Origin: Avena insularis
Taxonomy: Eukaryota; Streptophyta; Magnoliopsida; Poales; Poaceae
Length of the DNA stretch: 64,000 nucleotides
Assembly: GCA_023614405.1 (NCBI GenBank)
Contig: CM042687.1
Location: forward strand, 67,314,992 to 67,378,991
Reading direction: 5' to 3'
Under the pieces are notes generated by a model, which worked only from the letters and a program-made list of their open reading frames with translations, searched no databases and was not told the DNA's origin. Below, piece after piece: positions 22,495 through 33,545 of the stretch; the first letter of the stretch is position 1, and every line of letters begins with the position of its first letter. Both the position numbers and the translations under genes were made by a program.

Positions 22495-25400
22495 ATGGTC
22501 CGGGAATGGATGTATGGTACTGACCGACGCTCTGGCGAGTTCATTAATGGCGTGCATGAATTCATCCGTGTTGCTGATGCAAACAAGCGCAATGGTTTTG
22601 TATATTGTCCATTTTGTGGATGTAGGAATCAGAAGGATTACTCTGACTCAAAAACCCTTCACAACCACCTGTTGAATTCCGACTTCATGACCAGTTATAA
22701 TTGTTGGACCAAGCACGGAGATAGAGGGGTTATAATGGAAGACAATGAAGAAGAGGAGGATGACAACTATCATGGTTTCCCTGAGTACGGAGATACTTCC
22801 ATGGGGGATGCTGAAGGGGAGGATGAAGAAGAGACATATGATGAACCCACTGATGATCTTGGTCGGACCATTGCCGATGCACGAAGAGATTGTGAAACTG
22901 AAAAGGATAGGGAGAAGTTCAATCACATGTTAGAGGATCACAAAAATTTGTTGTACCCAAATTGCGAAAATGGTCTGAAAAAGCTGGGCAGCACACTGGA
23001 ATTGCTGCGATGGAAGGCTGAGTGTGCTATACCTGACTCCTCATTTTAAAAGTTGCTAAAAATGATGAAGAATATGCTTACATACGAACCAAAGAAAGTT
23101 GTGCCCTCTAGGTTTAGAGGTTCGGAAGATACATGCATGCGCTAATGACTGCATCCTCTACCGCGGTGAGGAGTACTAGAATTTGGATGCATGCCCGGTA
23201 TGCACTTCACTTCAATATAAGATTAGACGAGATGACCCTGATGACGTTGAGGGCGAGCCCCCCGTAAGAGGGTTCCTGCCAAGTTGGTGTGGGATGCTCC
23301 TATAATACCACGGTTGAAACGCTTATTCAAAAACAAAGAGCACGCCAAGTTGTTGCGATGGCATAAAGAGGAACGTAAGTTAGATGGGATGTTGAGACAC
23401 CCCGCTGATGGGTCGCAATGGAGAAAAATCGATAGAAAGTACCCGAACTTTGCAGATGACGCAAGGAGTTTAAGGTTTGGTCTAAGTACAGATGGCATGA
23501 ATCCCTTTGGGGAGCAGAGCTCCAGTCACAACACCTGGCCCGTGACTCTATGCATCTATAACCTTCCTCCTTGGTTGTGCATGAAGCGGAAGTTTATTAT
23601 GATGCCAGTGTTGATCCAAGGTCCGAAGCAACCCGGCAACAACATTGATGTGTACCTAAGGCCATTAGTGGAAGAACTTTTACAGTTGTGGCACGAACCC
23701 GGCATACGCGTGTGGGATGAGCACAAGCAGGAAGAATTTAACCTCCGAGCATTGCTTTTCGTAACAATCAATGATTGGCCTGCTCTTAGTAACCTTTCAG
23801 GACAGTCCAACAAGGGATACAATGCATGCACACACTGTTTAGATGAGACTGAAAGTATATATTTGGAACATTGTAAGAAGAATGTGTACAACGAGCATCG
23901 TCGATTTCTTTTGGCCAAGCATCCCTTAAGAAAGAAAGGCAAGCATTTCAATGGTCTGGCATGTCACCAGACGAAGCCTAAGGAGCGTACTGGTGCTGAT
24001 ATATTTGATATGGTCAAAGATTTGGATCAAATGGTAACCTTTGGAAAGGGTCATGGTGGAAAATCTGTTCTAAAGGACGCTGAAGGACACGCACCCATGT
24101 GGAAGAAGAAATCTATATTTTGGGAGCTACGATATTGGAAATTCTTAGAGGTCCGCTCTGCAATCGATGTGATGCATGTGACGAAGAATCTTTGCGTGAA
24201 CCTGCTAGGCTTCTTGGGCGTGTATGGGAAGACAAAAGATACACCGGAAGCACGAAAGGACCATCAACGTATGAAAGACCCAGATGGCCTGCATCCAGAA
24301 TGGTTTCAAGGTCATGCCAGCTATGCTCTTACCAAACAAGAGAAGGAAATATTTTTTGAATGCCTAAGCAGTATTAAGGTCCCGTCTGGATTCTCGTCGA
24401 ATATAAAGGGAATAATAAATATGGCAGAAAAAAGTTCCAAAACCTAAAGTCTCATGACTGCCACGTGATTATGACGCAAATTCTTCCGATTGCATTGAGG
24501 GGGCTTCTACCAGATAATGTTCGAGTACCCATTGTGAAGCTATGTGCATTTATCAATGCAATCTCTCAGAAGATAATCAATCCTGAAGATCTACCACGGT
24601 TATAGAATGATGTGGTCCAATGTCTTGTCAGTTTTGAGTTGGTGTTCCCACCATCCTTCTTCAATATTATGACGCACCTGTTGGTTCACATAGTCGAAGA
24701 GATTTCCATTCTCGGTCCTGTATTTCTACACAATATGTTTCCCTTTGAGAGGTTCATGGGAATCTTAAAGAAATATGTTCGTAACCGTGCTAGGCCAGAA
24801 GGAAGCATCTCTAAGGGCTATGGAACAGAGGAGGTCATTGAATTTTGTGTTGACTTTGTTCCTGACCTTAGGCCCATTGGTCTTCCTCAATCGCTGTATG
24901 AGGGGAGACTGAGTGGAAAGGGTACTCTAGGAAGGAAATCAATAATATGTAGGTACGAATATTCTTACACCAAATCACATTACACCGTTCTACAGAATTA
25001 TATCTTGGCAGCCCCATATATCGAGGAACACAATAAAATCTTACGCTCCAACAACCATGGAAAGCATGACTCTTGGATTAGAGATGAACACATGAAGAGT
25101 TTCGGCGGTTGGTTGCAACATCTCATAAAAAACAACACTCTTGGAGATCAGCTATACTTGTTGTCTATGTCACCATATTCGACTATATCGACTTTCCAAG
25201 GGTACGAGATAAATGGGTATACATTTTACATGATAGCCCAAGATAAAAAGAGCACCAACCAAAATAGTGGTGTCCGATTTGATGCAACAGACAACAATGG
25301 GTCAAAGACCACATATTATGGTTACATAGAGGAGATATGGGAACTTGACTATGGACCTACTTTTAAGGTCCCCTTGTTTCGATGCAAATGGGTCAAGCTG

Positions 25401-25791
25401 ACAGGAGGAGGGGTTGAGGTAGACAAGAAATACGGAATGACATCGTTGGATCTCAACAATCTTGGGTACTTATACGAACCATTCGTCCTAGCCAATGATG
25501 TGGCTCAGGTTTTCTATGTGAAGGGCATGTCTACCAAACCTAGAAAAAGAATACTCCCAGGAACATCATAAATAGTTCCTGCAATCAGACGATGAGCCAA
25601 AGTGCCACATAGTTCTTTCAGGAAAAAGAAACATCGTGGGAGTGGAGAACAAGACAGACATGTCAGAAGATTCTGATAATTTTCATGAAATTCTGCCCTT
25701 CTAGGTGAAGGATGACCCAAGCATCATGTTAATGAATGAAGATGCTCCATGGATACGGCGGGATCAGAAAGGAACAGACGCGAAGAAATGA
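22495..25791 (+). pseudogene. TNP2-type CACTA transposase (Transpos_assoc, tnp2, DUF4218, DUF4216)
   Basis: ATG at 22495 directly follows an acceptor-like ATAATGCAG, suggesting an intron in the leader. The Transpos_assoc domain (22500-22720) keeps W-M-Y-G-T-D-R-R and C-P-F-C-G-C. An acidic linker follows. The tnp2 core includes L-S-T-D-G-M-N-P-F-G near 23487 and I-D-V-M-H-V-T-K-N near 24163, both conserved in the family. The DUF4218-like part starts near 24612 (V-H-I-V-E-E-I and M-F-P-F-E-R-F-M) and the DUF4216-like part near 25320. The C-terminus reaches TGA at 25789-25791. Breaks are stops at 23047, about 23179, 24604 and about 25706, and frameshifts near 23099, 23262 and 24435. Family names are from memory. 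Confidence 0.9.
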
Positions 25792-25967
25792 TGTGTAATA
25801 ATTGTAACATTTTATGAGTGAAGATGCTCCATGTGTCCATTTTTATAGTGTTGTCTGCAAACAAGCTTGAGTGTGTTAGTCCCGTTTTGTGGCTAGACCG
25901 GGACTAAAAGGGGGGCCTTTAGTCCTGATTCATACTTACCATTAAGATCTGATCTCCAAACGCGTGA

Positions 25968-26250
25968 GGTCACATATTAGGGAGTGCTTCTATGACCAGT
26001 TTCTTGGAGATGCCGGAGGACTGGGCTCCGACGGCATCTCCCTGAAACTGGCCGTAGTGGTGTCCTGCTCTCGAAAACCATCTTACAGCTTGTAACTTCT
26101 CTAACTAGGTCAATACGCCTGGGAGCTAACTAATTTCACATATTAGGGAGTGCCTCTATGACCAGTTTCTTGGAGATGCCGGAGGACTGGCCTCAGTGCA
26201 TCTCCTCAAATCGGCCGTAGTGGTGTCCCTGCTCTCGAAAACCATCTTGG
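25968..26250 (+). repeat. Duplicated 110-bp segment inside CACTA-2
   Basis: The segment from TCACATATTAGGGAGTGC through CTGGCCGTAGTGGTGTCC and TCTCGAAAACCATCTT (about 25971-26089) recurs at about 26137-26250 with a small deletion. Each copy holds an inverted pair (GGAGATGCCG...GGCATCTCC) and so can form a hairpin. A second short duplication, GACATAATGTCGACACTCAC, occurs at about 26335 and 26468, with a partial copy near 26317. Confidence 0.85.
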
Positions 26251-26774
26251 AGATTCCTCAAACTGGATGGAGGACTGGACTCACAAGGATGCCTATTTAT
26301 AGTATAAGCAGCTCGGCATAATGTCGACACTCACGACATAATGTCGACACTCACCCCCTATTATTAGTGCTGACTCATGTTTTGTCCCGGTTGGTGTCTC
26401 CAACCGGGACTAAAGGTTCATCTTTAGTCCCGGTTGGTGACACCATCCGGGACAAGGTAACCATACGACATAATGTCGACACTCACCCCTATTATTAGTG
26501 CTGCCTGGCCCAGTCTGCCGCAATCCCTTCAGTCGCGGTTGGTTTCTCCAACCGGGACTAAAGATGAACCCTCTCTTTATAGGCATTTCCCTCTATTTAT
26601 AGGCTGCTCGATCCAGCCTACCCGCCCTTTCCTCTATTTATAGGCTGCTCTATTTATAGGCCTTTTCCTCTAAATACAACATCTTCATATTTAGGTAACA
26701 CTCAAGACATTTATTAATATTAAAAACCGGGACAAACCGAGACTAGCTAACACTCAGGAATAAAGCCACCCCCT

Positions 26775-27427
26775 TTAGTCATAATCATGCCTAGTCCTAT
26801 AGTACACAGCTTCAGGGTCTTCTTCGTCATCGTCATTATCATCGTCATCGTCACCTGCCACTCCGGGATCCTCAGCCCAACCATGGCATATACCAGGGGC
26901 CACTCCGGCCTCGGATTCATGGCGGGCAAGGGAGGGGTCTCCTGGAAGATGATGCCGTTATCGCAGGGCGGGGTAGGGTCCTTCTTGTGGCTCTGTGGCG
27001 GGTTGACTTGTGGGCACCACAGGCGAGGATGGTCTCCCCCAGCGATGTAGCGCATCATTCCGATGATAGTACAGTTCGCCCACCATAGACGGTGGCCGGC
27101 TTCATTGTGGTCCACCGAGGGCGGGCCATCACCCTCGTACCTGGCGAGCTCCCTGTCCCGCCTATTAGCGAAGAAGGCATTCCAGGTGTCATTGTTATCG
27201 GGATCCCACTAGGGATCCATCCGCTGCTCTGGCGTGAGCTCGTGGTATAAGTGGTTCATGATGGTCGCCTAGCGTGCGGAACCTTGAGGGATAGGAGGTA
27301 CATGAACCCCTCCAGCGCTCAGCATCCAGCCGGCGGGCGGCCGGTAGCCCGGCGGACAAGGGTAGCTAGAGGCGCACAGCGCCTCGGTCTCCTCGAGGGT
27401 CAGAATGGCCCAGTAGGCGTTGTCCAT
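26775..27427 (-). pseudogene. Antisense reading frame in CACTA-2, grass CACTA-associated hypothetical protein
   Basis: On the - strand an ATG at 27427 starts M-D-N-A-Y-W-A-I-L-T. The frame continues for about 217 codons to TAA at 26775-26777. It includes S-Y-P-C-P-P-G-Y-R, a L-T-P-E-Q-R-M-D-P block, W-N-A-F-F-A-N-R-R-D-R-E-L-A-R-Y-E-G and V-N-P-P-Q-S-H-K, and ends in an Asp/Glu-rich tail. Damage: TAG at about 27269 and about 27209 (the second reads D-P-Q-W-D-P if CAG is restored) and one frameshift near 26862 before the acidic tail. I recall similar unnamed proteins repeatedly predicted in wheat CACTA-type DNA. No function is known to me. It runs opposite to both other genes of the element. 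Confidence 0.65.
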
Positions 27428-27675
27428 TGTTCTAAGAGAGGAAGGTGTGGATGTGTGGATAGCCATGGCGCGATCGCCCTAGATATAGAGGGAAAGGGCG
27501 GGAAGCTTTGGGAAATGGCGGGAAATATCTTTAGTCCTGATTAGTGACTACAACTGAGACTAAAAGCTCTCGTAAAAAGGAAAGGGCGGGAAAACTTGGC
27601 GGGAAGCGGTGAGAAATAGCGGGAAATATCTTTAGTCCCGGTTAGTGACTACAACCGGGACTAAATGGTTATTGT

Positions 27676-28395
27676 ATTAAAATTCTTTATATTTTTCTGA
27701 TAATAATATACATATTATTTGTTTTATTTGGATTTTTACAATAAAAGATATGATTTACCAAAGTTTTATATTTGATTTGAATTAAAAAAAAGACAATTTA
27801 CAAATGAAATAATTTATAAATGATGCAAACAGATATATGGATATTATATTAAGATTATTTATATTTTTCTGATAATAATAGACATATTATTTGTTTTATT
27901 TGGACTTTTACAATAAAAGATATGATTTTCCAAAGTTTTATATTTGATTTGAATTAAAAAAAGAAAATTTACAAATGAAATAATTTATAAATGATGCAAA
28001 CAGATATATGGATATTATATGGTTTGTGAACTACCTCTTCTCCCAAGGAAACCACTTTCTGGGTATCGATCGTAATAGGCAGAGGGCGCGGTATAGGAGA
28101 TTCTTTATATTTTTCTGATAATAATAGACATATTATTTGTTTTATTTGGATTTTTACAATAAAATATATGATTTTTCAAAGTTTTATATTTGATTTGAAT
28201 TAAAAAAAGAAAATTTACAAATTAAATAATTTATAAATGATGCAAACAGATATATGGATATTATATTAAGATTCTTTATATTTTTCTGATAATAATAGAC
28301 ATATTATTTGTTTTATTTGGATTTTTACAATAAAAGATATGATTTTCCAAAGTTTTATATTTAATTTGAATTAAAAAAAGAAATTTACAAATAAC
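27676..28395 (+). repeat. AT-rich tandem repeat, about 170-bp unit, four copies
   Basis: Units containing TTTATATTTTTCTGATAATA begin near 27683, 27851, 28099 and 28270. Spacing is about 168-171 bp, except that a 77-bp unrelated sequence (about 28020-28096, with TACCTCTTCTCCCAAGGAAA) sits between copies two and three. The units are very similar to one another, suggesting recent amplification. They lie between the middle block and the second gene of CACTA-2. Confidence 0.9.
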
Positions 28396-28399
28396 AAAC

Positions 28400-28620
28400 T
28401 TGTCGCGGGTCGTGGCTCGACCCGGGACTAGAGGGTGCCTGCGCGTGCAAAAACGAAGCGGCCGAAAAAACCCTGTAGTCCCGGGTCGTGGCTTAACCTG
28501 CGACTAAAGGGGGTCTTTAGTCGCGGGTTAAGCCACGGCCCGGGACTAGAGACCCTCTAGTCCCGGGCGGTGGCTGAACCCGGGACTAAAGGGGTGATCC
28601 TATATATTCCGCGCCAGGGG
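28400..28620. promoter_or_regulatory. Internal subterminal-type repeats and candidate promoter before the second CACTA-2 gene
   Basis: Alternating CCCGGGACTAGAGG, TAGTCCCGGG and CGGGACTAAAGGGG motifs fill this stretch, followed by CCTATATATTCCGC at about 28599-28612, a TATA-like sequence. It could serve as promoter of the gene at 29346, with 28640-28790 as a GC-rich leader or first exon. The role is inferred from position. Confidence 0.5.
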
Positions 28621-28794
28621 AAGTGCTGCCCACCAGCACTTGGCATTCCTCGATGAAGACGATGAAGATGAAGCTCCACAGGCGCAGACGAAGCACAGAC
28701 GCAGGGGAGGTGCTGTCCGCCGGGCCGCTCCGCTCCGCCGACGCATTTTTCTGCCTCGCCGCCTCGCTGTGAAGCTCGATCGAGCCGCATGGTG

Positions 28795-29335
28795 GTTTTT
28801 TAATAGTTTTTTATATTTTTTTATAGTTAGGATTATTATAATTAGGATTATAATTAGGATTAGTATATTTAGGATTATTAGGGTTTTTTGTTATATTTTT
28901 TTCTATATTTTTTTATAGTTAGGATTATTATAATTAGGATTATAATTAGGATTATTAGGATTATTAGGGTTTTTTGTTATAGTTTTTTCTATATTTTTTT
29001 AAAGTTAGGATTATTATAATTAGTATAATTAGGATTATTATAATTAGGATTATTAGGGTTTTTTGTTATAGTTTTTTTATATCAGGATTTTTTGTTTTAG
29101 TTATTAGGAATATTGTTTTACCACAAATAATATTAGGGTTTTTTGTTTTAGTTATTAGGATTATTGTTTTACCATAAGTAATATTAGGGTTATTAATTAG
29201 GGTTATTGTTTCTTTTTGTTTTAGTTATTAAGATTATTGTTTTACCGCAAGTAATATTAGGGTTATTGTTTTTTTTGTTTTAGTTATTAGGGTTATTGTT
29301 GTTTCTAACCTGTTTAACTCTCGTTTTGTTATAGA
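28795..29335 (+). repeat. Low-complexity AT-rich intron-like region
   Basis: Irregular tandem repeats of AGGATTATTATAATT and TTTTAGTTATTAGGATTATTG fill the stretch. It ends in CGTTTTGTTATAG, an acceptor-like sequence just before the start codon at 29346, so it may be a leader intron of the second gene. Confidence 0.7.
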
Positions 29336-29345
29336 TAATTAAGTC

Positions 29346-32300
29346 ATGGATCCATCCGAAGATCCTGGTCGCATCGGTGAAGGTTATCTTCAGGGCATGA
29401 TAAGAGGTGAAATTCCTCTTAATATTACTACCGGCGAAGATATTTTGCTCGAGGAAGAGATATCCTCATATCTGAATCCATCCGATGATGGACTGGAGGA
29501 AAACCTAATGTATTAAGGGGAAGACCGGATGGACGAAGGGCAAACAAATAACAACAATAATGATGGCCGCTCGACAGGATCCGGCGAGGTACATATATAT
29601 ATATAAAGCCTCGTGTTACCTCTATTCATTAACTGATCTAGATATATATTAATCACTCTCTTTTCTTCTTTTAGCCCACCGGATCGAAGCAATCGATAGC
29701 TCGAACGAAACGAGGGGCGAACAAAAAGTTGGATGGTAATCAGAGGTTCACCATCGAAGAAATAGATGATGATGGTGAACCGATTGCTCCAGAGAAGCAC
29801 CAGAGGATGTTTATAAATCAATGCGAGGTGCTTGTTAGGGACAACCTGCCGATCACCATCCAAGAATGGAATCAGTCAAAGAAACCCAGTGAAGAATCCA
29901 ACAGCTATGTCACCGATGATGCCAAATATGACCTTTGGCAGAAGCTCATAGCGCATTTCATACTACCTCCAGAGTATGAAGAATTTGAGGTAGATGGTAT
30001 TACCCCAAGGCCGGGTGGGCTTGAAAATGGAGCGAAAGTCAAGGAGTGGGCTCTGAGCAAGATGGCTGAACTGTACCGGAACCACAAGAAAAGTTTATAC
30101 GCGAAATATGTCGCGAAAAAGAAAACTCCAGACTTCAAATGAGTAAACAAGAAGTTGAGAGAATAGTGGCCCGATTTTGTACAGTACAAGCAATCTGATA
30201 AAGCAAAGGCAAAGTTGGCAAAGAACGCATTACATGCTGCCCAAAAGAAATACCATCATAAAATGGGGACAGGTGGCTACAAGAGTGCCGTCCCTAAGTG
30301 GGAAACTATGGAGAAGAAAATGAGGGCTAGAGGCGTTACTCCTTGTACAGATGGATGGCCCGAGAGGTCAAAGAACTGGTGGTACGGGCACGGGGGATCG
30401 TTGGACCCAGAAACAGGGAAGACATTATTTCATGAAAAAATTCTAAAACCCTCCCAAGACCTTATTCAAGCAATGAATGATGCTCAATTGGGATTGTTCC
30501 GTCCCGAGAGAGAGAGAACAACGAGCTGACACGCGCCCTAGGGAATCCTAAAAAGGGAGGATGAACACGAGGCAAAGGAGCCGGTGTCTCGTGGAAGAAA
30601 GGGTTTCGTCAGTACGATGCCAGTTATAGAAGCCGTCAGAGAAAGAAGGACTAGGAGGCAGACCGGATCTCCAGGGTATAGCAGGACCTAGCTGATCTGA
30701 AGAACCTCATGCAAGAAATTAGACAAAGGCCGTCATCGTCAACTCACCCGCAGGATGATGATCCTGCATTGGATCTTAGCCAGCGGAGAAGCAGTGTGGC
30801 TTCCACGGAGGTCCGGGGTGATGATCAAGCACTGCTGGATGATGCACCGGCTCCTCACTACCCCGTGGATGATGTCAGAGAGATGTCACAGTGTGAGCTA
30901 CATCAACCAATGAACAACCTGTCCTTCAAGGTGGCGATAGGCACTGCTTTACCTTGTCTACCTAGAGCACTCCACCATTCACTTCCGATTCCACCAGGCT
31001 ATGCTCGTGTCACGGTGGATGACATAGTGGAGGATTTTGCGGACCTAGAGATTTAAATCGCTATGCCTGAAGGCCTTACAAAACTAGGAGATGTCAAGTG
31101 CAACATCATTCTATGGAAGAAGAAGTACAACAAGAGTTTCCAGGCTCGGCGCCAAGGCCACCGACTCCAAGGAATCCAAGTCCACCCCACATCGAATATC
31201 GTCAACCTCCAAGTCCACCCCAACCCGAATATCGCCAACCTCCAAGTCCACCCCGCCCCGCTGACGATCGCCGCAGCAGGCGTACATCAACACGATCTCC
31301 GCCTCCGTGCAATACTCGATCTCTGCCTCCGCCTCCGTGCAATACTACTACCTCGTCGAATAAACGGAAGTTCGACGCTCCCCACGCCCCATATCGAAGA
31401 AAGGTCAAACGGCGAAGATAGTTGACATCCCGCCGGCTCTTCCAAAGAGACCTTATGACAAGACCGATGAGGAAACTAACACGGATGTGGCTGCCCAAGT
31501 TAAGGCGCATTTTGCACCCAAAAAGCCTGAGTCAAAGCCGGTATATGATGAAAAAACAAAAAGTGGGCTAAGTCCTTTCTTGAGCAACCATCCCAGATAT
31601 CGATGAATCTGGAATCAGACTATGACCGGGAGATTATTAAGCAAGCACAGAAGAAAAAATCACAAGTGCAAAAAGAGGGAAGCAAGTTGCCCAGCTCGGA
31701 GCACAGAAGAATCAATTGGTCGCCCCACTCAAAGTCATTTCAGACCTCGACAAGGCCTTCAGAGCTGAAATAGATATGGACATGCAAATAATGGACCCCA
31801 GAGCCCGTAATAATGCTGCACTAATAGGAATCACTGTATCGCAGGCCAAAGCACTTGCTACCGAAGCAAAATGTCTCTTGGTCAATATTTAGGCTATGAA
31901 GATACGCCAGTGGGTCAGATAGTACGGAATTATGTCCAAGGGGAGCCTCTAGTCAGTAATGAGGAGCTCGCGCGTCTATCCACACATATGCGAAATCTGC
32001 ACGAACGGTACATGTCGCAAGCAGAAAAAGCATTAGAAAGATTGGTTTCCGGTGGACGCTAGAAAGGAGCATCACTTCAAACCATACTAGATACAGGTTC
32101 AAATCGCCGAACTGTTTCAGTTATACAACTAGCGCGCCCTTGACAAATCTATTATTGGTTGCTACTGTCTGTAAGTGATTTATTTCTATAATTAAGTTTG
32201 TAGCTCAGCTCGTTCATTGCATTTAATATATTATCCTAACTATATATATCCTTTTGTATGATATTCTATTCTGCAGAATGAAGATGCTTGAATGCAAAAG

Positions 32301-33046
32301 AGCTAGAAGATACGACGTTGGGTTCATGGACCCATATATCTTTAATGAATATACGTTAAAGATTCACCCCAAGGACGTGGAGGAAGACCTGTGTAGGTTC
32401 TTAACCGAGAATAATTTTGTTAAGGAAATACTATTTCCTTACAACTTCAAGTGAGTGTTTATATCTTGTACACATTTTATTTTTGCTTACTCGATGAGCT
32501 ATGCATGTATTCTTATGTAAGCGTCCGCAGATTCCACTGGATCTTGCTAAACATTCAAGTTGACAAGTCCCTAGTTGAAGTCCACGACTCATTAAGTTGG
32601 GAGCAAGAGCAGTGAGCGACATGAAAGCAATGCTCCATAAGTAATTTCAATCATTATCGCATTATATCGGCCTCTTTCATTCATTTACTGATATCAAGTA
32701 ACTAATAACTCCTTTGTTCATTTTCTTTGTCGGGCAGGTATTGGACACGGTTCAGACATAAAATACCAGGTCCATTCAAAGAGGAGCTAACTTATAAAAT
32801 GGTGAAGAGTTTACAAAAGCCACCGGGAACTCATTTATGTGGATACTACGTCTGCGAGTACATCCGCTGTTGACCAGTGAGAGGAAAGTTGACTCACATT
32901 ATATTTATGATTTGTGGGAGAAACTAGAGCCAGACCAGTGCATAAGAGCAATTCAAGAGGAGCTGGCGGGATTTATGATGAAGGAATTCCTTGATGTACA
33001 TGGAGAGCATTATGCGGATGATGTGGAACTCGATTTGCCTCAGTGA
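29346..33046 (+). pseudogene. Second CACTA-2 gene: Transposase_24-like, DUF8039-like and Ulp1 domains
   Basis: Starts M-D-P-S-E-D-P-G-R at 29346. An intron of about 83 bases (GTACAT at 29590, TTTTAG before 29673) precedes the Transposase_24-like domain (29727-30530; V-L-V-R-D-N-L-P-I-T-I, then W-P-D-F-V-Q-Y-K in a shifted frame, then W-W-Y-G-H-G-G-S-L-D-P). The DUF8039-like block is at 30890-31130 (P-P-G-Y-A-R-V-T-V-D). A Pro-rich spacer follows (31140-31320; repeated Y-R-Q-P-P-S-P-P). The C-terminal part (31870-33046) leads into a C48 protease domain, with junctions at 32170/32277 and 32450/32531 in matching phase. Damage: stop TAA at 29514-29516, more stops near 32084 and 32134, and several frameshifts. 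Such proteins are usual partners of TNP2 in grass CACTA elements. Names are from memory. Confidence 0.75.
32277..33046 (+). other. Ulp1-type (C48) cysteine protease domain, C-terminal part of the second CACTA-2 gene
   Basis: Three exons: 32277-32450, 32531 to about 32640, and 32738-33046. The SUMO-protease-like catalytic pattern is visible: His in K-F-H-W-I-L-L, completed exactly at the 32450/32531 junction; Asp in V-H-D-S-L; Gln in S-L-Q-K-P-P-G; and Cys in G-T-H-L-C-G-Y-Y-V-C-E. All four residues are present. A frameshift near 32870 moves the end into the frame that closes at 33046, and another lies near 32615. C48 peptidases remove SUMO from proteins. Copies inside plant MULE and CACTA elements are known, but their role there is not settled. 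Confidence 0.75.
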
Positions 33047-33542
33047 TCTCCATGTAGCTGATATAATGTATATATTCATCAATGACCATGTAATTTCAAA
33101 ACATTTCTTCCTTTTGATATATATATCATCAATGTATGCTTGCAAGGGATCGATTAATTATATAGATGCATCAACATGTACTGTGTATGTACTAGCGTAG
33201 AATATGTGTACTTAAATATATGTTTGAAATTATAGTGAAACACAAAACAAAAAAGGAACGAAATGGAAAAAAAAGGAAATACACAATCTCTACCGCGACA
33301 GAGAAACACACAATTCTCTGCCGCGACAGGAAACCTTATAGTCCCGGGTGGTGTTACGGCCCGGGACTAGAGGGTTTCCGCCCCCCGCGGCGCTGAAACA
33401 ACCACGTGGTTGTTATCAGTCACGGGCAGTAGCGAGCCGGGACCAGAGGGGGGGGATCTAGTCCCGTTTTCGTAGTCCCGGGCCCAAAACCGGGACTAGA
33501 GCCCGTTGCGGCCCGGGACTACATCCCTGTTTTCCACCAGTG
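33047..33542. repeat. CACTA-2 right subterminal repeats and terminus
   Basis: 33047-33290 is AT-rich 3' UTR-like sequence with no features seen. From 33338 to 33542 there are CCCGGGACTAGAGG, TAGTCCCGTTTT and CCGGGACTAGAG motifs in both orientations, then the terminus at 33528-33542. The short repeat TCTACCGCGACAGAGAAACACA / TCTGCCGCGACAGGAAAC at 33290-33335 is a direct duplication. Confidence 0.8.
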
Positions 33543-33545
33543 CTT

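Larger units (their letters stand above)
25870..27670. mobile_element. Block inside CACTA-2 with its own subterminal-type repeats
   Basis: TAGTCCCGG/CCGGGACTAAA motifs cluster at 25880-25915, 26380-26570 and 27530-27670, flanking a - strand gene. In ordinary CACTA elements such repeats sit only near the outer ends, so this middle block probably derives from another, smaller CACTA-like element or from recombination between elements. I find no clear CACTA terminus at its borders, so the limits are approximate. Confidence 0.5.
21721..33542 (+). mobile_element. Near-complete CACTA (En/Spm-type) transposon, CACTA-2, 11.8 kb
   Basis: Left terminus CACTACTGGAAAAACCC at 21721. Right terminus read on - is CACTGGTGGAAAACAGG, ending at 33542. 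The element is flanked by a perfect 3-bp duplication CTT (21718-21720 and 33543-33545), the size expected for CACTA elements. Subterminal regions carry repeated TAGTCCCGG/CCGGGACTA motifs. Content: TNP2-type transposase pseudogene (22495-25791), a middle block with its own repeats and a - strand gene (25870-27670), a four-copy satellite (27676-28395), and a second + strand gene with Transposase_24-like, DUF8039-like and Ulp1 domains (29346-33046). All genes are damaged. Confidence 0.93.

Noticed and set aside
25870..27670. Complete nested CACTA with its own termini
   Set aside because: Subterminal repeats are present, but no CACTA...TAGTG ends or 3-bp duplication could be found at the borders.
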